Assembly: GCA_016712565.1 (NCBI GenBank)
Contig: JADJQU010000006.1
Coordinates: 186,001 to 250,000 of the forward strand
DNA length: 64,000 nt
Direction: 5' to 3'
Origin: Planctomycetota bacterium
GTDB lineage: Bacteria > Planctomycetota > UBA1135 > GCA-002686595
The stretch's first letter is position 1. Every line of letters starts with the position of its first letter. The position numbers were made by a program, and so were the translations under genes. Below, piece after piece: positions 26,220 to 39,464 of the stretch. The notes beneath the pieces were generated by a model. The model saw only the letters and a list, made by a program, of their open reading frames with translations. It had not been told where the DNA came from and ran no database searches.

Positions 26220-29200
26220 ATGAGCGCCCCGCCGAGCCCCGTCCGACGCTTCGATCCCCTGCCCCCTGATCTGGGCGCGCGGCCCGCCGCGGCCGAGGAG
26301 CAGGTGTTGGCGCAGTGGCAGGCCGAGCAGACCTTCGAGGCCCTGCAGGCCGCGCGGGCGCAGGCCCCGGCCTTCGTCTTCTGGGAGGGGCCGCCCACGG
26401 CCAACGGCCGCCCCGGGATCCACCACGTGCTGGCGCGCACGCTCAAGGACACGGTCTGCCGCTACCAGTCCATGTTCGGCAAGCAGGTCGAGCGCAAGGC
26501 GGGCTGGGACACCCACGGCCTGCCCGTGGAGCTGGAGGTCGAAAAGGCGCTCTCGATTTCGGGCAAGCCCCAGATCGAGAAGTACGGGATCGCCGCCTTC
26601 AACGCCAAGTGCCGCGAATCCGTCTGGAAGTACCGCGAGGAGTGGGAGCGGCTGTCCGCGCGCATCGGCTACTGGCTCGACTACGGCCATCCGTACGTGA
26701 CGTACGCGCCCGAGTACGTCGAGTCGGTGTGGGCGCTCCTGGCGGCCTTCCACCGGCACGGACTGGTCTACCGCGGCAAGCGCGTGCTGCCCTACTGCGG
26801 CCGCTGCGGCACGGGCCTCTCGTCCCATGAGCTGGGCCAGCCCGGCGTGTATCAGGACGTGCTGGATCCCAGCGTTCACGTGCGCTTTCCGCTCGTGGAG
26901 CCGGCGGGGGAGGAGCGCGAGAGCCTGCTGGCCTGGACCACCACGCCCTGGACCCTGCCCTCCAACGTGGCCCTGGCCGTGCACCCCGAGCGCGAGTACG
27001 TGCGCGTGCGCGTCCCGCTTCCCGTGGCCAAGGGCGAAGCGCCGGGCAGCGCCGGCCACGAGATCCTCTGGCTGGCGGCGGAACGCGCCGCCGCCGTGCT
27101 GGGCAAGGGCTTCGAGGAACAGGCGCGGCTCTCCGGGCGCGAACTCGCGGGACGGGCCTACCACGCGCCCTACTCCGCGCGCACGCCCGCGGCCCGTGGC
27201 TTCCTTCCCGCCGCGCCCTGGACGCCGCCGGAGGTGGACCCCGGCGCGTGGAAGCCGGAAGCCGCGGCCGTCCACCGCGTCGTGCTCGCCGACTACGTCA
27301 CGGTGGAGGACGGCACCGGCATCGTGCACCAGGCGCCGGCCTACGGCGCCGACGACTGGGCCACGGCCCAGCGCGAGAGGCTCCCGGTCTACGTCGCCGT
27401 CGGCCCCGAGGGCAAATTCGTGGTCGACGTGGGCGGCGCCCGCGCCGGCACCTTCTTCAAGGAGGCCGACGATGCCTTGATGGAGGACCTCAAGGCCCGC
27501 GGGTTCCTGTTCCGGAAATCCCGCGAGAACCACAGCTACCCGCACTGCTGGCGCTGCAGCACGGCGCTCTACTATTTCGCGGCGCCCGCCTGGTACATCC
27601 GCACCACGGCGGTCAAGGAGCGCATGCAGGCCTCCAACGCGACGGTCCAGTGGGTGCCGCCCGAAGTGGGCACCAAGCGCTTTGGCGAGTGGCTCTCCAA
27701 CAACGTCGACTGGAACATCTCCCGCGATCGCTACTGGGGCACGCCGCTGCCCTTCTGGGTCTGCGACGGGTGCTCCGCCGAACGGGCGGTGGGCAGCGCC
27801 GCCGAGCTGGCGCGGCTCGCCGGGGCGCTGCCCGCGGACTTCGACCATCACCGGCCATCCATCGACCAGCCCAGTTTTCCCTGCGAAAAGTGCGCGGGGA
27901 CCCTGCGGCGCACGGCCGCCGTGCTCGACTGCTGGTTCGATTCGGGCGCCATGCCCTTCGCCCAGCACGGCTGGCCCCTGGCCCCGGGCAGCGCCGAGCG
28001 TCTGGCGAAGCAGTACCCGGCCGACTTCATCTGCGAGGGCCTGGACCAGACCCGCGGCTGGTTCTACACGCTGCACGCGATCGGCAGCCTGGCACAGTCG
28101 ATCCCCGAGCTCGGCCTTCCCGCGGGAGGCGTGTACAAGAGCTGCCTCGTCAACGGCCTCGTGCTCGACAAGGACGGGGTCAAGATGTCCAAGCGCCTGG
28201 GCAACGTGATCGACCCCTGGAAGGTGATCGAGGAGCACGGCGCCGACGCGGTGCGCTGGTACCTGATCGCGTCGGCAGCGCCCTGGCTGGCGAAGAAGTT
28301 CGACCCGGCCGCGCTGGCGGAGACGCGCCGGCGCTACTTCGGCACGCTGCAGAATTCCTACGGTTTCCTGCGCGAATACGCGCGCATCGACAAGTTCGAT
28401 CCCCAGGACCCCCGCATTCCGAGCCTGGCGGCGCGACCGGAGATCGACCGCTGGCTCACCAGCCGCGCCCACTCGACCATCGCCGAGGTGCGCGCCGGGG
28501 CCGCGGCCTACGATCTGACGCGCGCCGCGCGGGCCCTGGAGGCCTTCGTCGTCGACGAGCTCTCCAACTGGTACATCCGCCGCAATCGACGCCGCTTCTG
28601 GAAGAGCGAGTCGGGCGCGGACAAGCTCTCGGCCTTCGCCACGCTGCACGAGGCCCTGCGCACCGTGGCCTTGCTCTCGGCTCCGATCACTCCGTTCTTC
28701 GCGGAGATGCTCTGGCGGCGCCTGGGGGGCCTGGGCAGCGTCCACCAGGAGTTGCTGCCGGAGTCCGACGCGGCGCGCATCGATCGCGGCCTGGAGGGCT
28801 CCATGGAGATCGTCCAGCGCCTGGTGGTCATGGGGCGCGCCCTGCGGGAGAAGGCCGGCCATCGCGTGCGCCAGCCCCTGCGGGCGATCCACGTGCGCGC
28901 GTCGCGGCCCCGGGACCTGGAGCTCCTGGGCACCGGCTTCGCCTCCCTGCAGATTCTCGACGAACTCAACGTCAAGTCCTTCGGCAGCCTGGGGGCCGAC
29001 GACGGCAAGCTCTGCCGGCTGTCCGCCAAGGCCAATTTCAAGCTGCTCGGCAAGCGCTTGGGCGGCCGCATGAAGGCCGCTGCCCTGGCCATCGAGTCCC
29101 TGCCCGCCGCGGACCTTTCGCGCCTGCGGGCCGGCGGTCTGGCCGAGGTCGTGGTCGAGGGCGAGACCGTGCAGCTCACGGCGGAGGATGTGCTGGTGAC

Positions 29201-29573
29201 CGTGGAAAGCCAGGCCGATTTCGACGTGGAAACGGACGGCCGCTTCGTCGTCTGGCTCGACACGGCCCTCGACGACGAATTGCTCGCGGAAGGGTTCGCG
29301 CGCGAATCGGTGAACCGCATCAACGGCCTGCGCAAGGACCGGGGGCTCGCCATCGACGAGCGCATCGAGCTGGCGCTCCATCCGGGCGGCGAGGCGCCGG
29401 CGACCCTGGAGGCGGCCCTGCGGCGCCACCGCGAGTTCATCGGTGCCGAGGTACTGGCCGTGCGCGTGACGGTCGAGCCGGCCGCCGCGCCCCTGCCCCA
29501 GGGGGCGGAGTCCTTCGACCTGGGCGGAGGCCGCAGCCTCGGCGTGGTGCTGACCCGGGCCCCCGGGGCCTGA
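26220..29573 (+). CDS. ileS: Isoleucyl-tRNA synthetase, IleRS2-like with GXHH signature
   Basis: This class I synthetase charges tRNA-Ile. The 1117 residues are longer than the E. coli type and resemble the eukaryote-like type 2 enzymes: PPTANGRPGIHHVLARTLKD, KAGWDTHGLPVELEVEK, CP1 editing domain with AWTTTPWTLPSNVAL and GTGIVHQAPAYGADD, WNISRDRYWGTPLP, and KMSKRLGN (Lys655-Arg659). The HIGH signature reads G66-I-H-H69, that is GXHH, with Gly and His swapped relative to HXGH. A long C-terminal tRNA-binding part follows (NWYIRRNRRRFWKS, HRVRQPLRAIHV). It begins 12 bases after the oxidoreductase. No zinc-finger Cys cluster is seen at the C-terminus. Confidence 0.95.
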   Translation: MSAPPSPVRRFDPLPPDLGARPAAAEEQVLAQWQAEQTFEALQAARAQAPAFVFWEGPPTANGRPGIHHVLARTLKDTVCRYQSMFGKQVERKAGWDTHGLPVELEVEKALSISGKPQIEKYGIAAFNAKCRESVWKYREEWERLSARIGYWLDYGHPYVTYAPEYVESVWALLAAFHRHGLVYRGKRVLPYCGRCGTGLSSHELGQPGVYQDVLDPSVHVRFPLVEPAGEERESLLAWTTTPWTLPSNVALAVHPEREYVRVRVPLPVAKGEAPGSAGHEILWLAAERAAAVLGKGFEEQARLSGRELAGRAYHAPYSARTPAARGFLPAAPWTPPEVDPGAWKPEAAAVHRVVLADYVTVEDGTGIVHQAPAYGADDWATAQRERLPVYVAVGPEGKFVVDVGGARAGTFFKEADDALMEDLKARGFLFRKSRENHSYPHCWRCSTALYYFAAPAWYIRTTAVKERMQASNATVQWVPPEVGTKRFGEWLSNNVDWNISRDRYWGTPLPFWVCDGCSAERAVGSAAELARLAGALPADFDHHRPSIDQPSFPCEKCAGTLRRTAAVLDCWFDSGAMPFAQHGWPLAPGSAERLAKQYPADFICEGLDQTRGWFYTLHAIGSLAQSIPELGLPAGGVYKSCLVNGLVLDKDGVKMSKRLGNVIDPWKVIEEHGADAVRWYLIASAAPWLAKKFDPAALAETRRRYFGTLQNSYGFLREYARIDKFDPQDPRIPSLAARPEIDRWLTSRAHSTIAEVRAGAAAYDLTRAARALEAFVVDELSNWYIRRNRRRFWKSESGADKLSAFATLHEALRTVALLSAPITPFFAEMLWRRLGGLGSVHQELLPESDAARIDRGLEGSMEIVQRLVVMGRALREKAGHRVRQPLRAIHVRASRPRDLELLGTGFASLQILDELNVKSFGSLGADDGKLCRLSAKANFKLLGKRLGGRMKAAALAIESLPAADLSRLRAGGLAEVVVEGETVQLTAEDVLVTVESQADFDVETDGRFVVWLDTALDDELLAEGFARESVNRINGLRKDRGLAIDERIELALHPGGEAPATLEAALRRHREFIGAEVLAVRVTVEPAAAPLPQGAESFDLGGGRSLGVVLTRAPGA

Positions 29574-30381
29574 GGCGGCCCCTGCGCCCAGCGGGGGCCC
29601 CCGGCGTTCGCCCCAGGGCAGCCCGGCCCGCCCGCCCCACGGGCGCTCGCCCCCGTGGACGCCGGGCCGGGCCGACCGCTGGGGTCCCACGGCGCCGGCT
29701 GGAACCGCGGGGACCGCCCTCGCACGGCCGCACCCCGGGTGCTAGCGTGGTTCCCGAGGGATGTCCCTGGCTTCGCAGGTGACCCGGCCAATCCCCCGGG
29801 CCCTACAAGCATCCACCGGGCCCTGTTCTATCGCCGCCTTTGCGCGGCGTGTTGGGCCCCCCTGAGCCTTCGGGTTCCGGGTCAGCGCCGGCACGGCAAG
29901 GCTGGGGCTCCCTCACACCACCGCCCCGGGGAGCCTGGCTCCTTTCCCGGCCGGGACCGTGGCGGCGGTTCGGTCGCTCCCGCGAGCCGACGGGCTCGCC
30001 GTGCCGCGAAGTGGTCCCCCGAGGCAGTTCCGAGCGCCGGCGCACCCACGGCCCGCGTGCCCCACTCCACGGGTTCAGCCCCAGCCCGTCGTCGGAGTGC
30101 GGCCTTCGGTTCCGGGGGGAGCCGGGAGCGGCGCGGGAGGCGGCGGGCCCTGCCGCGAGATTCGCGGCCGCCCGCAGCTCCAGGAGTGGTCGGGACCGAC
30201 TACGCCCGCGAGGCCTGGCTCGGCCGCGCCCGCGCGGATCGCGCCACTGCCTCGAACTGCGGCTTCTCGACCGCTACGATCCGCTCGCGCCGGTGGAAGT
30301 CCGCGATCCGCCGAGCTTGACGCGTCCCGCACGGCGATCGCGTGATTCGTTTCGCGGCGCCTGTGCGTAGGGGATGACGAC
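29574..30381. other. Intergenic region, 808 bp, no credible gene
   Basis: The frames open here translate to Arg/Pro/Ala-rich low-complexity sequence with no domain and no ribosome site. The final ~30 bases carry a purine-rich AGGGGATGACGAC just before the L,D-transpeptidase ATG. No terminator with a T tract was found after ileS, and no repeat or RNA gene was recognised. Confidence 0.5.
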
Positions 30382-31797
30382 ATGAGGCTTTTCTGGGGCT
30401 TGGGTTTTGCGCTCGTGGTGGCGCTTGGATTCTGGGTCGGCTTCCGTGGACGGGGCCAGGTCGAAGGCCACGAAAGCTCAGGATTCCTCGATGAATCCAG
30501 CGTTTCCGAGCGTTCCGACCCGGCCCTGGGCGCAGCCGCCGCCGGTGCCCCCGGTGCCGCCTGGGCCGCCGGTGCCGCCGGTGCCGCCGGCGAGCAGGGA
30601 CCCACGGGTCCTACGGGATCCGCGGGCAAGGGGGCCGTCGGCAAGGGACAGGCACCGGCGCCGAACCCCGCCGCGGCGCCTGCCTCCGCCAAGGCCGCCC
30701 CGGCCGCGCCTCTCGCGACGCTCCCCGCGGCGCGGGCTCTCCAGGGCAGCGAGGAGGAAATCGAGATTGCAGCGATCCTGCTCCATCGGCCCTGGAGCGA
30801 GGTCAGCGTGCGCCTGGGCCAGAGTCGTCTGCCCGAGGATCGCCGGAACCTCTTCGCGGCGGTGTCCGCCTCACTGGCGGGGGACCGTGAGCGGGCCCAG
30901 GGTTTCGCCAAGGGCCTCGACAAGTCCGACGAACTGAGCGCTCGCGAGCGTGCGCTGCTTGCCTCCGCTCTGCAGGCCGCGCCCGTCGCGCCCGTGGCCG
31001 CCGCCGCGGGGACGGATTCGGTGGCGGCGATGGCGATCACGCTGGCGCTGCGGGCACGCGACGGTGCCCGGATGCTCGCCGCCGGCCGGCATGCGGAGGC
31101 GGCCTCGGCCTTCTCGGAGGTCCTGCTGGGAGATGCTCTGGCGAACTGGCCCTCCGATCGAACGGCCCTGCAGCGCTGGAGCGACGGCCTGAATCAGGCC
31201 CAGGCCGGGCACCGCTGGAACGTGAAGGGCAACTGGCCTTCGGTCACGATCACCGTGAAGTCGGGCGACAGCCTGACCTCGCTGCGGCAAAGAGCCCTCA
31301 AGGAACACTCCGGACTGCTGCTCTGCACCGGGCTGATCCAGCGCGTGAATCAGCTGCGAAACGAGAAGGATCTGCACCCGGGCGACGTGCTGCGGCTGCC
31401 CACGGATCGCGCCCACATGGTCGTGGACATCTCCACCCGATGGGTGCTGTACATGATGGGCAACGAGGTGGTCTCCGCCTGGGAAGGCGGCGTCGGCAAG
31501 CCGGGGAACGACACCGTGCCGGGGAACTACGTGATCGGCGGGAAGCTCAAGAACCCCACCTGGTTCCGCCCCGGCGCGAAGCCGGTGCCCTTCGGGGATC
31601 CGGAGAACCCCTTGGGAACGCGCTGGCTGGCGTGGCTCAGCAACGGCGTGGACTCGAGCCTGGGTTTCCACGGCACCACCGACCCCTCGAGCGTGGGGGG
31701 GGCGGTCAGCTCCGGGTGCATCCGCATGCGCAACGAGGACGTCGAGGTGCTCTACGAGATCCTCCCGGAGAAGGCCGAGGTGCTCGTCCAGCCCTGA
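30382..31797 (+). CDS. L,D-transpeptidase (YkuD) with LysM domain and collagen-like spacer
   Basis: This predicted periplasmic peptidoglycan cross-linking enzyme has 471 residues. An N-terminal anchor (FWGLGFALVVALGFWVGF) is followed by a low-complexity part including short Gly-X-Y, collagen-like triplets (GEQGPTGPTGSAGKG, about residues 72-90). A helical region comes next, then a LysM module (ITVKSGDSLTSLRQRALKE...HPGDVLRLP, about 290-345), and the YkuD domain (MVVDISTRWVLYMMGNE...). The catalytic motif is complete: His430 in GFHGTTDPSSVGG and Cys446 in SSGCIRM. It sits alone between ileS and the rRNA operon. A strong hairpin follows the stop. Confidence 0.9.
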   Translation: MRLFWGLGFALVVALGFWVGFRGRGQVEGHESSGFLDESSVSERSDPALGAAAAGAPGAAWAAGAAGAAGEQGPTGPTGSAGKGAVGKGQAPAPNPAAAPASAKAAPAAPLATLPAARALQGSEEEIEIAAILLHRPWSEVSVRLGQSRLPEDRRNLFAAVSASLAGDRERAQGFAKGLDKSDELSARERALLASALQAAPVAPVAAAAGTDSVAAMAITLALRARDGARMLAAGRHAEAASAFSEVLLGDALANWPSDRTALQRWSDGLNQAQAGHRWNVKGNWPSVTITVKSGDSLTSLRQRALKEHSGLLLCTGLIQRVNQLRNEKDLHPGDVLRLPTDRAHMVVDISTRWVLYMMGNEVVSAWEGGVGKPGNDTVPGNYVIGGKLKNPTWFRPGAKPVPFGDPENPLGTRWLAWLSNGVDSSLGFHGTTDPSSVGGAVSSGCIRMRNEDVEVLYEILPEKAEVLVQP

Positions 31798-31818
31798 TCG
31801 AGCCACCCCAGGGCCGCG

Positions 31819-31865
31819 CACCGGCGCCGCAAATCCATGCTCCCCATGGGTTTGCGGCGCCGGTG
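31819..31865 (+). terminator. Strong hairpin after the L,D-transpeptidase gene
   Basis: About 20 bp of stem (CACCGGCGCCGCAAA with TTTGCGGCGCCGGTG plus an inner CCATG pairing) closes a short loop, 21 bases after the stop. No T tract follows, so it may act as an mRNA 3' stabiliser or a T-less terminator rather than a classic intrinsic terminator. Confidence 0.5.
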
Positions 31866-32094
31866 GCATTCTGGCCCTGGGGGCCGGCGGGGGGCCAGGG
31901 GCCGCGGGCCGTGGGGCGGCCCGCCTGGACCCACCGGGGACAGCGCCAGGCTTGGGGAGCGGCCGGACCCCGAAAAGTGCCCCTGCAAGGCCCCGGGAAG
32001 GGCTTTCGATGAAAATCGGCGGCGCCGTAAGCCAAGTTCTGGCAATCCCTTGGGATCGCCGAGGACATAGGCCACGAGATTTTTCGGCAAGTCG

Positions 32095-32122
32095 TTGACG
32101 AGGGGATGAAAAAGCCTACTAT
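32095..32122 (+). promoter_or_regulatory. Putative rRNA operon promoter
   Basis: TTGACG (32095-32100) and TACTAT (32117-32122) are 16 bases apart, in a locally AT-richer stretch, about 230 bases before the 16S gene. This is the best sigma70-like match in the leader. The rest of the 31866-32349 region holds no gene. Confidence 0.6.
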
Positions 32123-32233
32123 CCCCGTCCCTCATCGAACGGGCAACACGCCCGCGACGGGGCGGCAGGGCCTCTGGCTCCGCCGGCAGCGACGTGCCCC
32201 CCCGGGAACCCCTGGACGGGCCGGAGCCGCGAA

Positions 32234-32247
32234 GCTCTCTGAAAACA
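32234..32247 (+). promoter_or_regulatory. boxA-like antitermination site in the 16S leader
   Basis: GCTCTCTGAAAAC resembles boxA, the Nus-factor antitermination element of rRNA operons. A very similar TTCTTTGAAAACAAG occurs before the 23S gene, and the shared CT(C/T)TGAAAACAAGG core supports function. Confidence 0.5.
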
Positions 32248-32349
32248 AGGGTGGCCCTTGAAACTGTGCGAGCATGGGCCGTCGTGCTGCTGTGACGTGA
32301 TGTCACGGCGCCGCGGTCCTATTTTCCAAGAACCAAGACAAAAACTTCA

Positions 32350-34220
<1,871 letters not shown>

Positions 34221-34297
34221 GGGCCTGTAGCTCAGTTGGTTAGAGCGTCCGCCTGATAAGCGGGAGGTCTCTGGTTCAAGTCCAGTCAGGCCCACCA
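34221..34297 (+). tRNA. tRNA-Ile (anticodon GAT)
   Basis: A 77-base cloverleaf: GGGCCTG pairs with CAGGCCC, D-arm TAGCTCAGTTGGTTAGAGC, anticodon loop CTGATAA, T-arm GGTTCAAGTCC, and an encoded CCA end. The position in the rRNA spacer is standard. Confidence 0.97.
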
Positions 34298-34345
34298 CCC
34301 TCCGGGGTGGAGCCTGCCTCCCGCCGGCGCGACGCGACACTGCCT

Positions 34346-34421
34346 GGGGGCGTAGCTCAGTTGGTAGAGCACCTGGTTTGCAACCAGGGGGTCGTGGGTT
34401 CGAGTCCCGTCGCCTCCACCA
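34346..34421 (+). tRNA. tRNA-Ala (anticodon TGC)
   Basis: A 76-base cloverleaf: GGGGGCG with CGCCTCC (one G-T pair), D-arm TAGCTCAGTTGGTAGAGC, anticodon loop TTTGCAA, T-arm GGGTTCGAGTCCC, and an encoded CCA. Confidence 0.97.
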
Positions 34422-34534
34422 CTAGCCACCACTAGTTTGGGAGCCCGGATCGAGTTCACTGCGCGCAGCGACGACGGCACCGCCGGTCGCGCGCGAGGTT
34501 GTAGGGTCACCATGAAACAGCCGAGCCCTGCTCG

Positions 34535-34551
34535 GCGTTCTTTGAAAACAA
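34535..34551 (+). promoter_or_regulatory. boxA-like antitermination site before 23S
   Basis: CGTTCTTTGAAAACAAG closely matches the boxA form TGTTCTTTGAAAAC of other bacterial rRNA operons and lies about 50 bases before the 23S gene, the usual place. Confidence 0.6.
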
Positions 34552-34597
34552 GGCGAATCGGGAATGTGTGTGGCAAACCATGAACAACAAGAGCAAT

Positions 34598-37567
<2,970 letters not shown>

Positions 37568-37576
37568 ACCTTTTCC

Positions 37577-37714
37577 TGTGCTGTCCGTGGGCTTCGGTCC
37601 ACACGACAGCAGAGGTCAAGGTCACGCCTTTGAGGCGTGGTCTTGCTCACACACAACTTCCGATTCGCCTTTTCTTTTAGCGGGTGGAGCGCGTTTTTCG
37701 CGCTCCACCCCGCG
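37577..37714 (+). other. 23S-5S spacer with three hairpins
   Basis: Three consecutive inverted repeats lie here: 37577-37611 (TGCTGTCC... with ...GACAGCA), about 37616-37645 (CAAGGTCACGCC with GGCGTGGTCTTG) and 37681-37713 (GGGTGGAGCGCG with CGCGCTCCACCC, T-rich loop). They are probably processing stems that separate 23S from 5S. Confidence 0.55.
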
Positions 37715-37716
37715 TA

Positions 37717-37827
37717 TTCCCGGTGATCACAAGCTCCTGGCCATACCCGTTCCCATCCCGAACACGGTCGTCAAGCAGGGGCTGCCGATGATATTGCTCA
37801 AGCGAGAAAGTAGGTCATCGCCGGGTT
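37717..37827 (+). rRNA. rrf: 5S ribosomal RNA
   Basis: The terminal stem (CCCGGTGAT with ATCGCCGGG) encloses the conserved CCATCCCGAACACGG loop and a GAAAGTAGG segment. Size about 110 bases. Ends are approximate. Confidence 0.93.
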
Positions 37828-37835
37828 TTTCTTCC

Positions 37836-37871
37836 GAAGCCTCCGGGTCATCCCGGAGGCTTCTTTCGTTT
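37836..37871 (+). terminator. Terminator of the rRNA operon
   Basis: A 12-bp perfect stem (GAAGCCTCCGGG with CCCGGAGGCTTC) and a TCAT loop are followed by TTTCGTTT, directly after 5S. Confidence 0.85.
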
Positions 37872-38189
37872 CCAGACCGCCTGCGCCGGCCCGGGCACCC
37901 CGGTCCGGCGCGCCCCGAGCGCGTGCACCGGCCCGTGGGCCAACCGCAAGCGGACCCGATTCAGGGCACCCTGCCGCTCGGGCGCCCCGCCGGCCGCGGT
38001 GGCCGCCTGGGGGCCGGATTCCCGTCTCTGGAGCCCGCGGAGGGCTCCCAGCGCGTTCCGGGGCCCCGCGGGTGAAGGACCCAGCGGCTCCAGCCGATTC
38101 TAATCCCCACGGGGGCCCCAGGTCTGAAGTTGGTTCTCAGCCCCCAGGGGCCCTTTGGGACAGACACGCCTTCAGCACACGCAAGCCGA

Positions 38190-38948
38190 ATGAAACTTCA
38201 CATCCTCGTCGCCGCGATCGCCCTGACCCTGTCCGCCTGCTCCGCGCCCACGGTGGGGCTCGAAGCCCGCTATGGACGATTGGACGCGGACGGCGACGTC
38301 GCGTTGGCCACGGGCGGGGCGGCCGTGCGCAACTCCCTGGGCGACCTCGGGATCAACGAGGGCGAGGACTCCCTCAGCCTGCGCGGAGACGTCAAGTTCG
38401 GCAGCCCCCACCTGACTCTCTCCACGGAGGGCGCCCAGTGGTCCGGGGACGGCACTCTGACCGGGAATTTCGGCGGCATCGTGCTGGGCACGCCCGTGGA
38501 AAGCGATCTCGACCTGAGCATTCACCGGGCGATTCTGACCTTCGACCTGCTGCCGATTCCCTGGGTGGAGCTCGGCCTGGGTCTTGGCGTGAGCGCCCTC
38601 GACATCCAGGCCCAGGTGGAGGACACCGGCACGTCCACGGTCGAGGAGATCGACGAGATGGTCCCGGTGCCGGAATTGGCGGCGCGCCTGGCCGTGGAAT
38701 TCTGGCGCGTCCGCGTGGAGGCCCTCGTGGGCGGCATGAGCTACAACGCCGGGGGAGACACGGCCCGCTACCTCGACGGCGACCTCTCCGCCCGAGTGCG
38801 CCTGGGCGGGCTCGGCCCCGTGGACGGATGGCTGACGGCAGGTTACCGGCTGATCAGCATCGACGCCGAGTTCGAGGACGGCGCCGACGACATCGAGGTG
38901 GACACCACCTTCGACGGCGTCTACTTCGGCTTGCGCCTCAGTCTCTGA
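38190..38948 (+). CDS. Lipoprotein with outer-membrane-barrel-like strands, unknown function
   Basis: The start ATG at 38190 gives MKLHILVAAIALTLSACS, a lipoprotein signal with the lipobox LSAC. The 252-residue protein alternates short amphipathic strands (LSLRGDVKFGSP, AILTFDLLPIPWVELGLGLG, ARVRLGGLGPVDGWLTAGYRL) and ends in VYFGLRLSL, like a small outer membrane beta-barrel of the OMP_b-brl type. No known domain could be named. It lies alone after the rRNA operon. The 362 bases between 5S and this gene hold the rRNA terminator and GC-rich sequence with no other feature seen. Confidence 0.55.
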   Translation: MKLHILVAAIALTLSACSAPTVGLEARYGRLDADGDVALATGGAAVRNSLGDLGINEGEDSLSLRGDVKFGSPHLTLSTEGAQWSGDGTLTGNFGGIVLGTPVESDLDLSIHRAILTFDLLPIPWVELGLGLGVSALDIQAQVEDTGTSTVEEIDEMVPVPELAARLAVEFWRVRVEALVGGMSYNAGGDTARYLDGDLSARVRLGGLGPVDGWLTAGYRLISIDAEFEDGADDIEVDTTFDGVYFGLRLSL

Positions 38949-39028
38949 CCGGGCGCGACGCCCGAGAGTGGAGCTTCCGGGCCCAAGGCCCGCGGTTGGC
39001 CCCCGGCCCCTCTTCGAACCCGCTCAGG

Positions 39029-39091
39029 GCTCGCCCACGGCTCGACCACGGGCTCGACCACGGCTCGACCACGGCTCGACCACGGGCTCGA
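39029..39091. repeat. Short tandem repeat, about five copies of an 11-12 bp unit
   Basis: The unit CTCGACCACGG (or with one more G) repeats imperfectly, the first copy reading CTCGCCCACGG. It lies in the 516-bp gap (38949-39464) between two envelope-protein genes, where I see no gene. Confidence 0.7.
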
Positions 39092-39464
39092 TCTGCCGCG
39101 TCTGAACCCGTGGACTTGCCACCGGCCTCGCCGCCAAGGGCACGGGGCGGACGGGGACATCCGGTTCGCCTCCCATTCGTCCGGCCCGCGCCAGGCTTCG
39201 TCCCTGAGCGCACCGGGAGGCGCGCGAGCCTCCGCGGCAGGGGCCGCGCCGCTGGCGCGACCGGCTCCGTCGGGGGGGGGCGGGCCGGGCGCCCTCCTCG
39301 GAAAAGGACGTCCCGCCAGTCACGTTCGGCCGCCCCTGCTCCAATAGGATCCCGTCGAAGGTCACTCCGGACCCGCCCTCCGATCGCGGGCGAGTGGGAT
39401 TCCTCGACTTTCGGCGGCCCAGCCGCCGGTGCTCATCCCCTAGGCCCTCTCCTGGCGAGGCTCC

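Noticed and set aside
24849..29690. A very long reverse-strand open frame of about 1600 codons opposite lpxA, the oxidoreductase and ileS
   Set aside because: It lies opposite well-identified genes and its translation has no domains and is rich in His, Gly, Arg and Ala; long antisense frames are expected at this GC content.
29655..30320. Forward ORF between ileS and the L,D-transpeptidase
   Set aside because: Arg/Pro/Ala-rich low-complexity protein without ribosome site or domain.
39029..39091. Tandem repeat as a CRISPR-like or iteron origin
   Set aside because: The unit is 11-12 bp with no spacers, no replication gene lies near, and copies are imperfect; a simple tandem repeat is the better reading.
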